Assembly: GCF_040536835.1 (NCBI RefSeq)
Contig: NZ_CP159578.1
Location: forward strand, 3,968,001 to 4,032,000
Direction: 5' to 3'
Source: Salinicola endophyticus
Lineage (GTDB): Bacteria > Pseudomonadota > Gammaproteobacteria > Pseudomonadales > Halomonadaceae
Length of the DNA stretch: 64,000 nt
Part shown: positions 1-8,869 of the stretch, piece by piece
How positions within the stretch are numbered: position 1 is the first letter of the stretch
How the letters are laid out: every line of letters begins with the position of its first letter
Position numbers and translations under genes: made by a program
Notes under the pieces: generated by a model
Databases searched by the model: none
What the model was told of the DNA's origin: nothing
What the model saw: the letters and a program-made list of their open reading frames with translations, nothing else

Positions 1-43
1 AGCCACACACGGAAGTCACGCCTCACACAAGGGAGAGAGCGCC

Positions 44-319
44 ATGGAGATCACACTGCACAACGATGGTATGGATCGCGACGAATTCCACCAGCTCGCC
101 GCCGGCGAGACCGGCGAGACGCTGCGCCACGCCGCCAAGAACCAGCTGGGCAGCGACAACCTCTCGGAGAATCAGGTCAAGGCGATCAAGGACGAAGGCG
201 GTGAAGCCTACGAGCAACTGATCCGGCGCATGACCGAGCACGCCCTGGCGGTGGTCAAGCTGCCGCTGGATACCCCGATCCGGCTGTCGCTGGACTTCGC
301 CGGCGGCGTCAAGGGTTGA
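44..319 (+). CDS. Hypothetical protein, 91 aa
   Basis: A small acidic, soluble protein of 91 residues that I do not recognise. The start is supported by a purine-rich ribosome binding site (GGGAGAGAG) just upstream of the ATG at 44. The sequence has no signal peptide or membrane segment; the middle (residues 25-65) is rich in charged residues and probably helical, and the C-terminus is a short beta-prone stretch. It stands alone, with a GC-rich hairpin directly after the stop. Codon use resembles the neighbours, so it is probably a real gene, but no function can be assigned. Confidence 0.7.
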   Translation: MEITLHNDGMDRDEFHQLAAGETGETLRHAAKNQLGSDNLSENQVKAIKDEGGEAYEQLIRRMTEHALAVVKLPLDTPIRLSLDFAGGVKG

Positions 320-326
320 GGCAGCG

Positions 327-356
327 CCCGCCCGCGCGGGGCTAGGCGCGGGCGGG
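327..356 (+). terminator. GC-rich hairpin after the 91-aa gene
   Basis: Perfect 11-bp stem (327-337 with 346-356) with an 8-base loop, starting 8 bases after the stop codon. There is no T-tract after it, so it is either a weak intrinsic terminator or an mRNA 3'-end stabiliser. Confidence 0.45.
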
Positions 357-388
357 GACTCCTGGCTAGAATCACAGCCCCGGTCTCC

Positions 389-539
389 GAGGGCGTTTAC
401 AAATTCGGCGAGCGAAGACAAGACAAGACAAGACAAGGCGAAATCGGCCGAAAAAGCGCAGTTTACAAAGGGTAAATGAGCATTTTGAAGCCGATTTCAA
501 CGCCGTATTGTCGAGCGCAGACATTTTGTAGACACCCTC
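389..539. repeat. Dispersed ~150-bp element, copy 1 (MITE-like)
   Basis: A 151-bp intergenic element bounded by imperfect inverted repeats (389-403 and 525-539, 13 of 15 positions pairing). Inside lie a 9-bp inverted pair (440-448 with 490-498) and an inner TTTAC/GTAAA stem (462-466 with 472-476). The body from about 401 to 526 is clearly related to 26667-26785: shared blocks include GGCGAGCGAAG, GTAAATGAGCATTTT and the CGCCGTATTG...GAGCGCAGACA segment. It sits between the 91-aa gene and the ykvA-like gene and has no coding capacity. Confidence 0.8.
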
Positions 540-566
540 TCAGCGTCCGCGACGAGGAAACCAGCC

Positions 567-1025
567 ATGCCCCGCCTACCCCGCTTCAGCCGTACGCCAC
601 CGGCAGCCACCCCCGCCACGCCGGAGACCCACGACACGCCAGCGCCCATGACCGACCCTGAGGCGGTGGTCATCGAGCATGCCGAGGCCTATAGCGATGC
701 GCGCTTCTGGCGCAAGCTGGCACGCTTCGGCAGCCGCGCGGGGCGCGGCGTGGCGCTCAAGTCGCTGCAGCTCTACTTCGTGCTCAAACGCCCCGACGTG
801 CCGATCTGGGCCAAGTCGACCATCATCGGCGCGCTGGGCTACTTTATCTCGCCGCTGGACGCGATCCCCGATGTCATCGCCGGCGTCGGCTTCACCGATG
901 ATGCCAGCGTGCTGGCGGCGGCGCTGGTCGCGGTCTCGATCTATATCGACGAAGAGGTGGAGCGCCAGGCGGCAGCGGTGCTGGCGCGCTGGTGGCCCGA
1001 GTCGTCCGAGTCACCGCCGGGCTGA
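567..1025 (+). CDS. YkvA/DUF1232 family membrane protein
   Basis: A 152-residue protein with a proline/alanine-rich N-terminus and a C-terminal half that matches the YkvA (DUF1232) family. The family signature is visible at about residues 75-115: a region reading VPIWAKSTIIGALGYFISP followed by LDAIPDVI, and then a hydrophobic helix. The function of YkvA proteins is not established; they are small membrane-associated proteins. The ATG at 567 has a GAGGAAA site upstream. An internal ATG at 648 is a less likely start. The gene lies between two dispersed repeats and looks monocistronic. Confidence 0.8.
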   Translation: MPRLPRFSRTPPAATPATPETHDTPAPMTDPEAVVIEHAEAYSDARFWRKLARFGSRAGRGVALKSLQLYFVLKRPDVPIWAKSTIIGALGYFISPLDAIPDVIAGVGFTDDASVLAAALVAVSIYIDEEVERQAAAVLARWWPESSESPPG

Positions 1026-1060
1026 GGGCCGGCTACCGCCTGCTCTGGTCCTGCTAAGCG

Positions 1061-1192
1061 CCTTTCACAACCGGGCTTCTCCGGCGGCAGCGCGTCGCGA
1101 GGGCGCTGTGCCTCCCTGGGCGCTACCTTTGCCACCCCTGGCAAAGGACCCTCGCTTTGCCCTGCCCCCGGCGCCCATCGTCAGAGGTGTGG
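1061..1192. repeat. Second dispersed repeat family, copy A
   Basis: About 130 bp with a near-identical, inverted counterpart at 32570-32712. Shared blocks include CGCCTTTCACAA, GGCGGCAG, CGCGAGGGCGCTGTG, GGGCGCTACCTTTGC and the long stretch from TGGCAAAGGACCCTCG to CCCATCGTCAGAG. It contains a perfect 8-bp hairpin with a CCCC loop (1127-1134 with 1139-1146). It fills most of the 292-bp gap between the ykvA-like gene and the permease. No open reading frame in it looks real. Confidence 0.85.
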
Positions 1193-1317
1193 GACATGGA
1201 CTCTAAATCGAAAGTCTACATCGACCGGCAAAACCGCTAGATTGGAGCCGGGCATCGCGATCGCGCGCTGCCGCCCCTATAAGGTCAGCACCAACAACAA
1301 TGCCGTCGGAGACAACG

Positions 1318-2673
1318 ATGACCCAGGACAGCGCCGCCCCCGCGCCCAGCTCCCCCAACGCCTCCCATCCGCAGACACGCGGCGCCGAGCGCCTGCGCGA
1401 TGTCGACTACCTGCCACCGCTGCGCAAGGCGATCCCGCTGGGTATCCAGCACGTACTCGCCATGTTCGTCGCCAACGCCACGGTGCCGCTGGTGATCGCG
1501 GGCGCCGCCGGGCTCTCGGGAGCGGACACCGTGTTCCTGGTGCAGATGGCGATGTTCGTCGCCGGGGTCGCCACCCTGGTGCAGACGCTGGGTCTGGGGC
1601 CGGTGGGCGCGCGCCTGCCGATCGTCATGGGTACCAGCTTCGGCTTCGTGCCGGTAATGATCCCCATCGCCACCACCCAGGGCCTGCCTGCGGTGTTCGG
1701 CGGCGCGCTGGTGGGCGGGCTGGCGATGGCCATGGTGGGGCTGTTCTACCGCCGCCTGAGCGTGTTCTTTCCGCCGGTGGTGTCGGGCACCTTCGTGCTG
1801 CTGATCGGCCTGCTGCTGCTGCCGGTGGGCTTCTCCTACGTCGGCGGAGGCTTCGGCGCGGCGGACTTCGGCGCCCCCCACCATCTGCTGCTGGCAGCGC
1901 TGGTGTTCGTGATCACCGTCGCCTTCCATCAGTTCGGGCGCGGCTTTCTGTCCGAGGCGGCGGTGCTGATCGGCATCCTGGTCGGCTGCGTGGCGGCGGC
2001 GCCACTGGGCCTGCTCGACTTTTCGGGGGTGGGCGAGGCGGCCTGGTTCCAGCTACCGATCCCGCTGCAGATGGGGATCACCTTCGACCCCACGGCGATG
2101 CTGGCGATCGCGCTGATGGCGGTGGTGACCTGCGCCGAGTCGATCGGCGACATCTCGGGGACAGCGATCGGCGGCGCCGAGCGCGAGGCCACCCCGCGTG
2201 AACTCTCCGGCGGGGTGATGGCAGACGGCCTGGCCAGCACCTTCGCCTCGCTGTTCGGCGGCTTTCCGCAGATCAGCTTCAGCCAGAACGTGGGGCTGGT
2301 GGCCTTCACCGGCGTCGCCAGCCGTTTCGTGGTGGCGATCGGAGGCGCCTTCCTGATCGTCGCCGGGCTGGTGCCCAAGCTCGGCGCGACGGTCTCGGCG
2401 ATCCCCGCCGCAGTGCTGGGTGGCGCGGTGGTGATCATGTTCGGCATGATCGCCAGCGCCGGGGTCAAGATGCTCTCCCACGCCACCTTCGATAAGCGCA
2501 ACATGCTGATCGTCGGGGTCTCGCTGGCGGTGGCGATCGGGCTGCCGGCACAGAAAGGGCTGTATGCCGCGGCGCCGGAGCAGATCGGCGTGCTGATCGA
2601 CTCCGGCTTGATCCCCGGGGCGATCGTCTCGATCGTGCTCAACCTGGTGCTGCCGGGCCGATCATCGTCCTGA
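1318..2673 (+). CDS. NCS2-family purine/xanthine permease
   Basis: An inner-membrane nucleobase:cation symporter of about 451 residues with some 12-14 hydrophobic segments. The family signature QNVGLVAFTGVASRFVV lies about two thirds along the protein and, with Gln at its first position, fits the xanthine/uric acid branch better than the uracil branch. The start at 1318 is preferred over ATG 1300 because a GGAG site lies six bases before it. No purine catabolic genes are adjacent, so the exact substrate is open. It is probably monocistronic. Confidence 0.88.
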   Translation: MTQDSAAPAPSSPNASHPQTRGAERLRDVDYLPPLRKAIPLGIQHVLAMFVANATVPLVIAGAAGLSGADTVFLVQMAMFVAGVATLVQTLGLGPVGARLPIVMGTSFGFVPVMIPIATTQGLPAVFGGALVGGLAMAMVGLFYRRLSVFFPPVVSGTFVLLIGLLLLPVGFSYVGGGFGAADFGAPHHLLLAALVFVITVAFHQFGRGFLSEAAVLIGILVGCVAAAPLGLLDFSGVGEAAWFQLPIPLQMGITFDPTAMLAIALMAVVTCAESIGDISGTAIGGAEREATPRELSGGVMADGLASTFASLFGGFPQISFSQNVGLVAFTGVASRFVVAIGGAFLIVAGLVPKLGATVSAIPAAVLGGAVVIMFGMIASAGVKMLSHATFDKRNMLIVGVSLAVAIGLPAQKGLYAAAPEQIGVLIDSGLIPGAIVSIVLNLVLPGRSSS

Positions 2674-2710
2674 GGCAGCATGTCAGGCGCAGGCTCACCA
2701 GCGCTGACTC

Positions 2711-3580
2711 TCAGGAGAGCGCCGCCGCGCTGGCCCGATGACGCCGTACCGCCATCGCCACCAGCGCGACCCAGCCCAGCCCCAGCAGGCCTAGCGTCAG
2801 GGAGGCGGGCTCGCCGTGTACGCCCAGCGCGCCGAGCAGCGTGCGTGCGTTGACCACTACGATCGCCCCGCCGACGATCACCGCCAGCAGTCGCGCCGGC
2901 AGCAGGCGCACGATCCACGCCGCCAGCGGCGCCGCAGCGAGGCCGCTCAGCGCGAACACCGCCACCCACTGCCAGTTGATGTCGTCGAGCCCCAGCGCCA
3001 GCACGAAGCCGAGCGTGCCGGCGACGGTGACGAAGAACTCGCTGGTATCCACCGAGCCCACCACCTTGCGCGCCTCGATGCCGCGGTGGGCCAGCAGCAC
3101 CGGGGTGGAGATCGGCCCCCAGCCGCCGCCACCGACGCTGTCGAAGAAGCCGGCGACCAGCGACAGCGGGATCAGCTTGGCGCGGGAGACGTCACGACTC
3201 GGCTGCCGCGACGCCAGATCGAACAGATAGCGGGCGATGATGTAGAGCCCCAGCAGCAGCAGTCCGAGCGAGATCACCGGTTTGATCGCATCGCCGGGCA
3301 CGTTGCTGAGAAAGCAGGCGCCGACGAAGGCACCGACACCGCCCGGCAGCATCATGGTCTTGACCAGGCGGCGGTCGACGTTGCCGAAACGCCAGTGGGA
3401 TGTCCCCGACGCCGCCGTGGTCGCCACCTCGGCCATGTGGATCGAGGCCGAGGCGACCGCCGGGGTGACCCCGAGCGCCAGCAGCATTGATGAAGAAGTC
3501 AGTCCATACCCCATGCCGATCGCCCCATCCACCAGCTGGGCGATGAAACCGGCGATACCGAAGATGATCAAACGCTGCAT
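2711..3580 (-). CDS. TauE/SafE family sulfite/organosulfonate exporter
   Basis: A membrane protein of about 289 residues with seven to eight hydrophobic helices and the family's two similar halves, each opening with a glycine-rich helix (GFIAQLVDGAIGMGYG and GFFDSVGGGGWGP). The family exports small sulfur anions such as sulfite or sulfoacetate. The start at 3580 is supported by a GGGAGAG site; an upstream in-frame GTG at 3610 has no obvious site. It is convergent with the permease and divergent from the ChaC-type gene. The substrate is not deducible here. Confidence 0.85.
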   Translation of the reverse strand: MQRLIIFGIAGFIAQLVDGAIGMGYGLTSSSMLLALGVTPAVASASIHMAEVATTAASGTSHWRFGNVDRRLVKTMMLPGGVGAFVGACFLSNVPGDAIKPVISLGLLLLGLYIIARYLFDLASRQPSRDVSRAKLIPLSLVAGFFDSVGGGGWGPISTPVLLAHRGIEARKVVGSVDTSEFFVTVAGTLGFVLALGLDDINWQWVAVFALSGLAAAPLAAWIVRLLPARLLAVIVGGAIVVVNARTLLGALGVHGEPASLTLGLLGLGWVALVAMAVRRHRASAAALS

Positions 3581-3779
3581 GCCGCTCTCCCGGGAAGTTG
3601 CCGCGCTCACGCCGGGGTGGAACCCACTCGACCTCGACGCTTATGCTTGAAATGATATAAGAAACGCGATCAATATAACGGAGCTCCCGTCAGGTGTGAC
3701 AATCTCGATTTCCGATATGCATATCGAGTCTGCCGCTATGACGACGATGTCACTTCCACTCACCCGACGAGACGGCGCC

Positions 3780-4361
3780 ATGTCCTTCGATACCACCGCG
3801 TACAACCGCCAGATGACCCACTTCGACGGCCACGACTCGGTCTGGCTGTTCGGCTACGGCTCGCTGATCTGGAAGGCGGACTTCGACTATCTGGAACGCC
3901 GCCCGGCCGCGATCCGCGGCTGGACCCGGCGCTTCTGGCAGGGTTCCCACGACCACCGCGGGACACCCGAGGCGCCCGGGCGCGTATTGACCCTGGCCGA
4001 GCAGGCGGACGCGATCTGCCACGGCATGGCCTACCGCATCGCACCGCGGGTGTTCGAGCCGCTGGATATCCGCGAGAAGAACGGCTATCTGCGCGTGGTC
4101 ACGCGCATGGACTTCATGGACAGCGCCACGCCGGCCACGGCGGAGGGTGTGGTCTATCTCGCCGGGGCCGACAATGCCGCCTATCTGGGCCCGGCGTCGG
4201 AGGCCGAGATCGCGCGTCAGATCGCTGACTCACACGGCCCCAGCGGGCCCAACCGCGACTATCTGCTCAATCTCGCCCAGGCCTTGCGCGAGCTGGGCTG
4301 GGACGACGCCCACGTGTTTGCCCTGGAGCGCGAACTGCACGCCCTGGAGACGACGCTCTGA
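3780..4361 (+). CDS. ChaC-type gamma-glutamylcyclotransferase
   Basis: Cytosolic enzyme of the ChaC family, which releases 5-oxoproline from glutathione (gamma-glutamyl peptides), giving Cys-Gly. The substrate-binding motif FGYGSLIWK is near the N-terminus, and the region with the catalytic Glu (EKNGYLRVV context) follows near the middle. From ATG 3780 the protein has 193 residues; in-frame starts upstream (GTG 3696, ATG 3738, ATG 3747) would give up to 221, closer to the E. coli ChaC length, and none has a strong binding site. The start is therefore uncertain. The gene is transcribed away from the TauE gene. Confidence 0.85.
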   Translation: MSFDTTAYNRQMTHFDGHDSVWLFGYGSLIWKADFDYLERRPAAIRGWTRRFWQGSHDHRGTPEAPGRVLTLAEQADAICHGMAYRIAPRVFEPLDIREKNGYLRVVTRMDFMDSATPATAEGVVYLAGADNAAYLGPASEAEIARQIADSHGPSGPNRDYLLNLAQALRELGWDDAHVFALERELHALETTL

Positions 4362-4524
4362 TGGCGATGGCTCGGCACTGAACGCGCCGGGCAGAGAACC
4401 GACCTCAGCCAAGCGAAGAAGACAGGCGATAGAGGCGTGAGGACGGGCGGGAAGTCGAAGAATGGAGAGCGCGGGTAGCCAGCAGCGCGGTGGCAGGCAG
4501 CACGGCAGCGATCCGCCGCGGGAC

Positions 4525-4848
4525 TCAGACGTCGGCGAGCTGCGCCAAGGCCTCGTGCAGGCTCTCCGTAGAGGCCGGTCGCACCCGCCGCGCGGTCTCT
4601 TCACCGTCGTGCAGAAAGATCAAGGTGGGCCACAGCTTGACCCCGAAGGCGCGCCCCAGCGGCCGCCCCTTGCCATCCTCGACCTTGAAATAGGGCGCCT
4701 CGAAGCCGGCGAAGGCTTCGGCGATCAGTGGCTGCGCCGCCTGACACCAAGGACACCAGGAGACGCCGAACTCGATCACCGCCGGGCCGCGCATTTCACG
4801 TAGCGCGGCGAGTTCGGGGGCCTGGGGCGCGTAATCGATGGGCAGCAT
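4525..4848 (-). CDS. Thioredoxin-like protein with CPWC motif
   Basis: A 107-residue cytosolic thioredoxin-fold protein. The redox motif C32-P-W-C35 follows a beta-strand (AVIEFGVSW), and the cis-proline region (VKLWPTLIFLHDGEE) is intact. The CPWC active site differs from the thioredoxin CGPC, so a housekeeping thioredoxin role is unlikely; a specialised disulfide reductase is possible. Its start lies 4 bases past the stop of the carbonic anhydrase-like gene, and its GAGG site lies in that gene's 3' end, so the two are translationally coupled. Confidence 0.82.
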   Translation of the reverse strand: MLPIDYAPQAPELAALREMRGPAVIEFGVSWCPWCQAAQPLIAEAFAGFEAPYFKVEDGKGRPLGRAFGVKLWPTLIFLHDGEETARRVRPASTESLHEALAQLADV

Positions 4849-4852
4849 GACC

Positions 4853-5389
4853 TCACTCCTCGTCGAGCAGCTGGAGGTCGTCGGCGAACGCCTGCCAGCG
4901 CTTGACGTAGTGCTCGGCGGACGCTTCCAACGCAGCGCGGGCCTCGGCGTCCAAGGTGCGCACCGCCTTGGCCGGCGCGCCGACGATCAGCGACCCGTCG
5001 GGGAACTGCTTGCCCTCGGTGACCAGAGCACCCGCGCCGACCAGGCAGTGCTTGCCGATTCTGGCACCGTTGAGCACCGTGGCGCCCATGCCGATCAGGG
5101 TATGGTCGCCCAGCTCGCAGCCGTGGAGGATGGCGTGGTGACCCACCGTGCAGCCGGCGCCGACGCGCAGCACGAAGCCCGGGTCGGTGTGCAGCATGCA
5201 GCCCTCCTGGATATTGCTGCCGGCCCCGATGACGATGCGCTCGTTGTCGCCACGCAGCACCGCGTTGAACCAGATACCCACGTCGTCACCGAGCTCGACA
5301 CGCCCGATCACGTGCGCCCCGGGGGCGATCCAGTAGCGACCGCTGGCAGGGAGCTGGGGGCGATGATCGCGATAGGCGTATAGCGGCAT
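4853..5389 (-). CDS. Gamma carbonic anhydrase-family hexapeptide protein (YrdA-like)
   Basis: A 178-residue left-handed beta-helix protein. Hexapeptide repeats run from about residue 20 to 140, and the family's metal-binding histidines appear in MLHTDPGF and VGHHAILHGC. YrdA/PaaY-type proteins bind zinc; only some show carbonic anhydrase activity. The ATG at 5389 is chosen for its GGAG site six bases upstream. It is the first gene of a two-gene unit with the thioredoxin-like gene. Confidence 0.87.
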   Translation of the reverse strand: MPLYAYRDHRPQLPASGRYWIAPGAHVIGRVELGDDVGIWFNAVLRGDNERIVIGAGSNIQEGCMLHTDPGFVLRVGAGCTVGHHAILHGCELGDHTLIGMGATVLNGARIGKHCLVGAGALVTEGKQFPDGSLIVGAPAKAVRTLDAEARAALEASAEHYVKRWQAFADDLQLLDEE

Positions 5390-5503
5390 GGCGGACTCCA
5401 GAGATGGTGCACAGACGCTGATGGTCACCTACCGGCATACCCTGGCGCCAGGCGACTTTAGACGCGCACACAAGTCCGCTCGGCCCGCGGTCGTCAGGCG
5501 GCT

Positions 5504-5677
5504 TCAGGAGAGATCGTCATGGCGCTTGCCCTGGCCACCGACCGAGGCGCTGAGGTTGCTGCTGCCATAGAGGTTCTGATGCGGGCTGGCGTCGCTTTCG
5601 GCACTCATCGAGAACGGCAGCAGCGCGGAGACGATGACCGCGGCGAGCATCGAGAAGAGACGATTGAACACTTTCAT
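5504..5677 (-). CDS. Small secreted protein, 57 aa
   Basis: A 57-residue protein with a clear signal peptide (a hydrophobic stretch of about 15 residues ending SMSA), leaving a mature peptide of about 35 hydrophilic residues rich in Ser, Gly and Asn. The start at 5677 is decided by a strong AAGGAGGGG site; a longer reading from 5740 lacks one. It lies divergently next to mqo. I do not recognise the family. The mature part is too short for an enzyme; a periplasmic or cell-envelope peptide is the likeliest reading. Confidence 0.6.
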   Translation of the reverse strand: MKVFNRLFSMLAAVIVSALLPFSMSAESDASPHQNLYGSSNLSASVGGQGKRHDDLS

Positions 5678-5936
5678 GACCCCTCCTTGGTTAAGGAAAC
5701 GGCTGGTTGACAAGACGGCTGCGACGTTTCGTCGCAACACCTGATTAGCATGCTAAACAAATGGTCGTGCGTCAAGCCCACCTCCGCCGTCCCCCGATTG
5801 GCATCGACGAGCGCCGCGGATGATGACGATTTCTCGGCTTTGTCGACATCTATCATGGCACTGAGGGGACTAGCTCATTAAACTAGTGACGCATTCGCGT
5901 TCGCGCCTGTCCGTATCCATCAGACAGAGAACCTTC

Positions 5937-7535
5937 ATGAAATTGCGTCACGGCATCACGCTCTGTTCCCTGCCGACCACCCAGGCAGGAGCGGCATCCG
6001 GCGATACCCCCAACGTCGACGTGGTTCTCATCGGGGGCGGCACCATGAGTGCTACCCTGGGAACCTTGCTGCAGTCGCTGCAACCCGACTGGTCGATCCA
6101 GCTGTTCGAGCGGCTGGATCGCGCCGCCGAAGAGAGTTCCAACGTCTGGAACAACGCCGGTACCGGTCACTCGGCCTTCGCCGAGATGAACTACACCTCG
6201 CCCCAGCCCGATGGCAGTGTCGACATTCAGCGCGCCATCGGCATCACCGAGCAGTTCGAGGTCTCGCGTCAGTACTGGGCCAGCCAGGTGCGTGACGGCG
6301 TGCTCTCCGAGCCGCGCTCGTTCATCAATACCGTGCCGCACCTGAGTTTCGTGTGGGGCCAGGATCGCGTCTCCTTCCTGAATGCGCGCTTCGAGGCGAT
6401 GCACCGCAACCCGCTCTACGCCGGCATGGAGTATGCCGAGGATCCGGCCAAGATCGCCGAGTGGATCCCGCTGGTGATGAGCGGGCGCGAAGGCGATGAC
6501 CCGGTGGCGGCCACGCGCATGCCGATCGGCACCGAGGTCAACTATGGCGAGCTCACCCGCCAGATGATGGACTCGCTGGCCAAGCGCGACAATTTCGAGC
6601 TGTCGCTCAACACCCAGGTGCGCGATCTCAAGCGCAACGCCGATGGCAGCTGGAAGGTGACGGTCGCCAACACCAGCGATGGCGGCAACGAGCGCAGCGT
6701 CAACGCGCGCTTCGTGTTCATCGGCGCCGGCGGCGCGGCGCTGCCGCTGCTGCAGAAATCGGGCATTCCCGAAGCCAAGCAGTATGGCGGCTTCCCGGTG
6801 GGCGGGCAGTTCCTCTACACCACCAACCAGGAAGTGGTCGCCAAGCACGACGCCAAGGTCTACGGCCTGGCGCCGGCCGGCTCGCCGCCGATGTCGGTGC
6901 CGCACATCGACAAGCGTATTCTCGACGGCACCCCGGCGATCATGTTCGGCCCCTTCGCCACCTTCTCGAGCAAGTTCCTCAAGAATGGCTCGTGGACCGA
7001 TCTGATGCGCTCGATCACCCCCAGCAACCTGTGGCCGATGACCAAGGTCGGGCTGGATAACCTGGATCTGGTGCGCTACCTGATCAGCCAGCTGCGCATG
7101 TCCGAAGAGGACCAGTTCGAAGAGCTCAAGGGCTACTACCCCGAGGCCAAGCGCGCGGACTGGAAACTGTGGACCGCCGGCCAGCGAGTGCAGACGATCA
7201 AGGACGTCGAGGGCAAGGGCGGCACGCTGCAGTTCGGCACCGAGCTGGTGAGCGGCGCCGACGGCACCATCGCCGCCCTGCTGGGCGCCTCCCCGGGGGC
7301 GTCGACGGCGCCGTCGATCATGTTGCGCCTGATCGAAGAGGTGTTCCCCGAGCAGGTCAAGAGCGAGGCGTGGCAGGCCAAGCTGCGCGAACTGGTGCCC
7401 TCCTACGGACAGGCGCTGGCGTCCAATCCGAAGCTGCTGAGCGAGGTCCGTGCGATGTCGCGGGAACTGCTCGAACTCGACGAGCCCGATCTGGGGCAGG
7501 CGGCTATCGACGCCCCATCCCCGCGTCAGCACTAG
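5937..7535 (+). CDS. mqo: Malate:quinone oxidoreductase
   Basis: Membrane-associated FAD enzyme that oxidises L-malate to oxaloacetate and passes electrons to the quinone pool, a TCA-cycle step independent of NAD. The 532-residue protein carries the FAD-binding motif [15 protein letters not shown] near residue 29 and the Mqo-typical block [20 protein letters not shown], and its C-terminal half ([18 protein letters not shown]) matches the family end to end. The start at 5937 gives the usual length; the ATG at 5886 is in frame but adds residues not expected. A strong terminator follows the stop. Confidence 0.95.
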   Translation: MKLRHGITLCSLPTTQAGAASGDTPNVDVVLIGGGTMSATLGTLLQSLQPDWSIQLFERLDRAAEESSNVWNNAGTGHSAFAEMNYTSPQPDGSVDIQRAIGITEQFEVSRQYWASQVRDGVLSEPRSFINTVPHLSFVWGQDRVSFLNARFEAMHRNPLYAGMEYAEDPAKIAEWIPLVMSGREGDDPVAATRMPIGTEVNYGELTRQMMDSLAKRDNFELSLNTQVRDLKRNADGSWKVTVANTSDGGNERSVNARFVFIGAGGAALPLLQKSGIPEAKQYGGFPVGGQFLYTTNQEVVAKHDAKVYGLAPAGSPPMSVPHIDKRILDGTPAIMFGPFATFSSKFLKNGSWTDLMRSITPSNLWPMTKVGLDNLDLVRYLISQLRMSEEDQFEELKGYYPEAKRADWKLWTAGQRVQTIKDVEGKGGTLQFGTELVSGADGTIAALLGASPGASTAPSIMLRLIEEVFPEQVKSEAWQAKLRELVPSYGQALASNPKLLSEVRAMSRELLELDEPDLGQAAIDAPSPRQH

Positions 7536-7577
7536 ACGTCAGCACTCAGCATCAGGACGCAGTCCTCGTCGCCCCTG

Positions 7578-7610
7578 CCAAGCGCCCGCCGGATTCCGGC
7601 GGGCGCTTGG
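7578..7610. terminator. Bidirectional terminator between mqo and the beta-lactamase gene
   Basis: Perfect 15-bp inverted repeat (7578-7592 with 7596-7610) with a 3-base loop, followed by CGTTT on the plus strand. It lies between two convergent genes and probably serves mqo mainly. Confidence 0.85.
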
Positions 7611-7644
7611 CGTTTCTGGCCGCCCACGACGCCTGTCATTCCCC

Positions 7645-8823
7645 TCAGGGGTTAGCGGCGTCCGGCTCGATCGCCCCCAGCCCCGAAAGAATGCGGTAGG
7701 CCGTCTCCACCCGCGCCGCATTGGGGTAGTTTCGATTGGCCAGCATCACCAGCCCCACCTGGCGGTCGGGCAGCATTACCACGTAACCGCCGAAGCCGTT
7801 GGTCGAGCCGGTCTTGTTGATCCACACCTTGGCCGGCCGTGCGACGTCATCACTCGGCGGGGCGATCGGCTTGACCGTCTGCGGCTCGAGAATCATGCCA
7901 TAGCCGTTACCCGCCACCAGGGTGTCGAGGCTGACCGGACGGGGATACTGCTCCCAGATCAGATCCTGGGTCATGTCGCCGACCTGGTAGTAGGGCCGGT
8001 GGGTGGCATCGATCGCCCGCTGCAGCTCATCGTCGAGCGTGAGCAGCCCCAGATTGGCCTGGACCAGCCGCGCCAGATCGGTGGCGGTGGTCTTGATGCC
8101 GTAGGCTTCATCCTCGAGCACGCCGGGCGAGACCCGCTTGGGCTCGCCTGACTTGTCCTCGCCCATGGCGTAATGCCCCTGCTCGGTGGTGGGCACGTCG
8201 TACCAGGTGTGGTCGAGCCCCAGTGGTTCGAGCAGCTGCTCGCGCACCGCCGGCACGAAGTCGCTGCCGAGGCTGGCGGCTGCTTCCAGCCCCAGCAGCC
8301 CGATGCTCAGGTTGGAGTAGAGTCGGCTCTCCCCCACCGGCGCGCTCGGCTGAAACTGACGATACCAGGCCATCAGTGCATCCTGGTCGTTGACCGTCTC
8401 GGGCACGAACAGCGGCAGGCCGCCGGCGGTGTGGGTGCCCAGATTGATCGCATCGACGTCATCGAAGGTGCTGCCCTCGAGCACCGGCAGGTACTGGCTC
8501 ACCGGCGCATCCAGATCGAGCTTGCCGCGCACGGCAGCAAGGGTAGCCAGCGTGGCGGTGAAGGTCTTGCTCAGCGAGCCGATCTCGAACAGGGTATCGG
8601 CGTCTACCGGCTGGCGGGTGTCGCGATCGGCGATGCCGTAGTCGAGCACCTGAACCCCGTCGGGGCGCACGATAGCGACCGCCATACCGGCGATCCGCTC
8701 CTGCTGCATCAGCGTCTCGATCAGCGGGTCGACTATCCGGCGGGTCTCGGCCGCGTCCATCTCCTGAGCCACGGCCACCTGCGTACTCAGCACCAGCGCC
8801 ACACCCAGCCACCATGCTTTCAT
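7645..8823 (-). CDS. Class C (AmpC-type) beta-lactamase family protein
   Basis: A periplasmic serine hydrolase of 392 residues, the length of chromosomal AmpC enzymes. After a signal peptide (residues 1-19, ending VAVAQ) come the three class C motifs in order: S83-L-S-K86, Y169-S-N171 and K337-T-G339, the last within [13 protein letters not shown], which closely follows AmpC. This supports a true beta-lactamase rather than an esterase or DD-peptidase homologue, though activity is not shown. There is no ampR-type LysR gene beside it, so induction by the classical route is not apparent. A separate MocR regulator lies about 390 bases upstream, divergent. Confidence 0.88.
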   Translation of the reverse strand: MKAWWLGVALVLSTQVAVAQEMDAAETRRIVDPLIETLMQQERIAGMAVAIVRPDGVQVLDYGIADRDTRQPVDADTLFEIGSLSKTFTATLATLAAVRGKLDLDAPVSQYLPVLEGSTFDDVDAINLGTHTAGGLPLFVPETVNDQDALMAWYRQFQPSAPVGESRLYSNLSIGLLGLEAAASLGSDFVPAVREQLLEPLGLDHTWYDVPTTEQGHYAMGEDKSGEPKRVSPGVLEDEAYGIKTTATDLARLVQANLGLLTLDDELQRAIDATHRPYYQVGDMTQDLIWEQYPRPVSLDTLVAGNGYGMILEPQTVKPIAPPSDDVARPAKVWINKTGSTNGFGGYVVMLPDRQVGLVMLANRNYPNAARVETAYRILSGLGAIEPDAANP

Positions 8824-8869
8824 CGTCCTCTCCTTGGGTCGAATTCCTCATCGGCGACATGACGACCGC

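Noticed and set aside
389..539. Possible small RNA or CRISPR-like repeat
   Set aside because: The repeat occurs as two widely separated single copies, without spacers. A transcript cannot be shown; a MITE-like reading explains the inverted ends better.
1242..2201. 319-residue frame overlapping the start of the NCS2 permease
   Set aside because: Out of frame with the permease, Arg/Pro-rich, and lacks membrane helices. The permease frame has the GGAG site and the family motifs.
5883..7532. 549-residue open frame on the minus strand opposite mqo
   Set aside because: It is a shadow of mqo: low-complexity His/Arg/Gly-rich translation, no recognisable domain, while the plus frame matches Mqo throughout.
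7645..8823. Reading as an esterase or DD-peptidase rather than a beta-lactamase
   Set aside because: Length, signal peptide and the SxxK, YSN and KTG motifs with AmpC-like context favour class C; esterases of this superfamily usually lack the KTG run.
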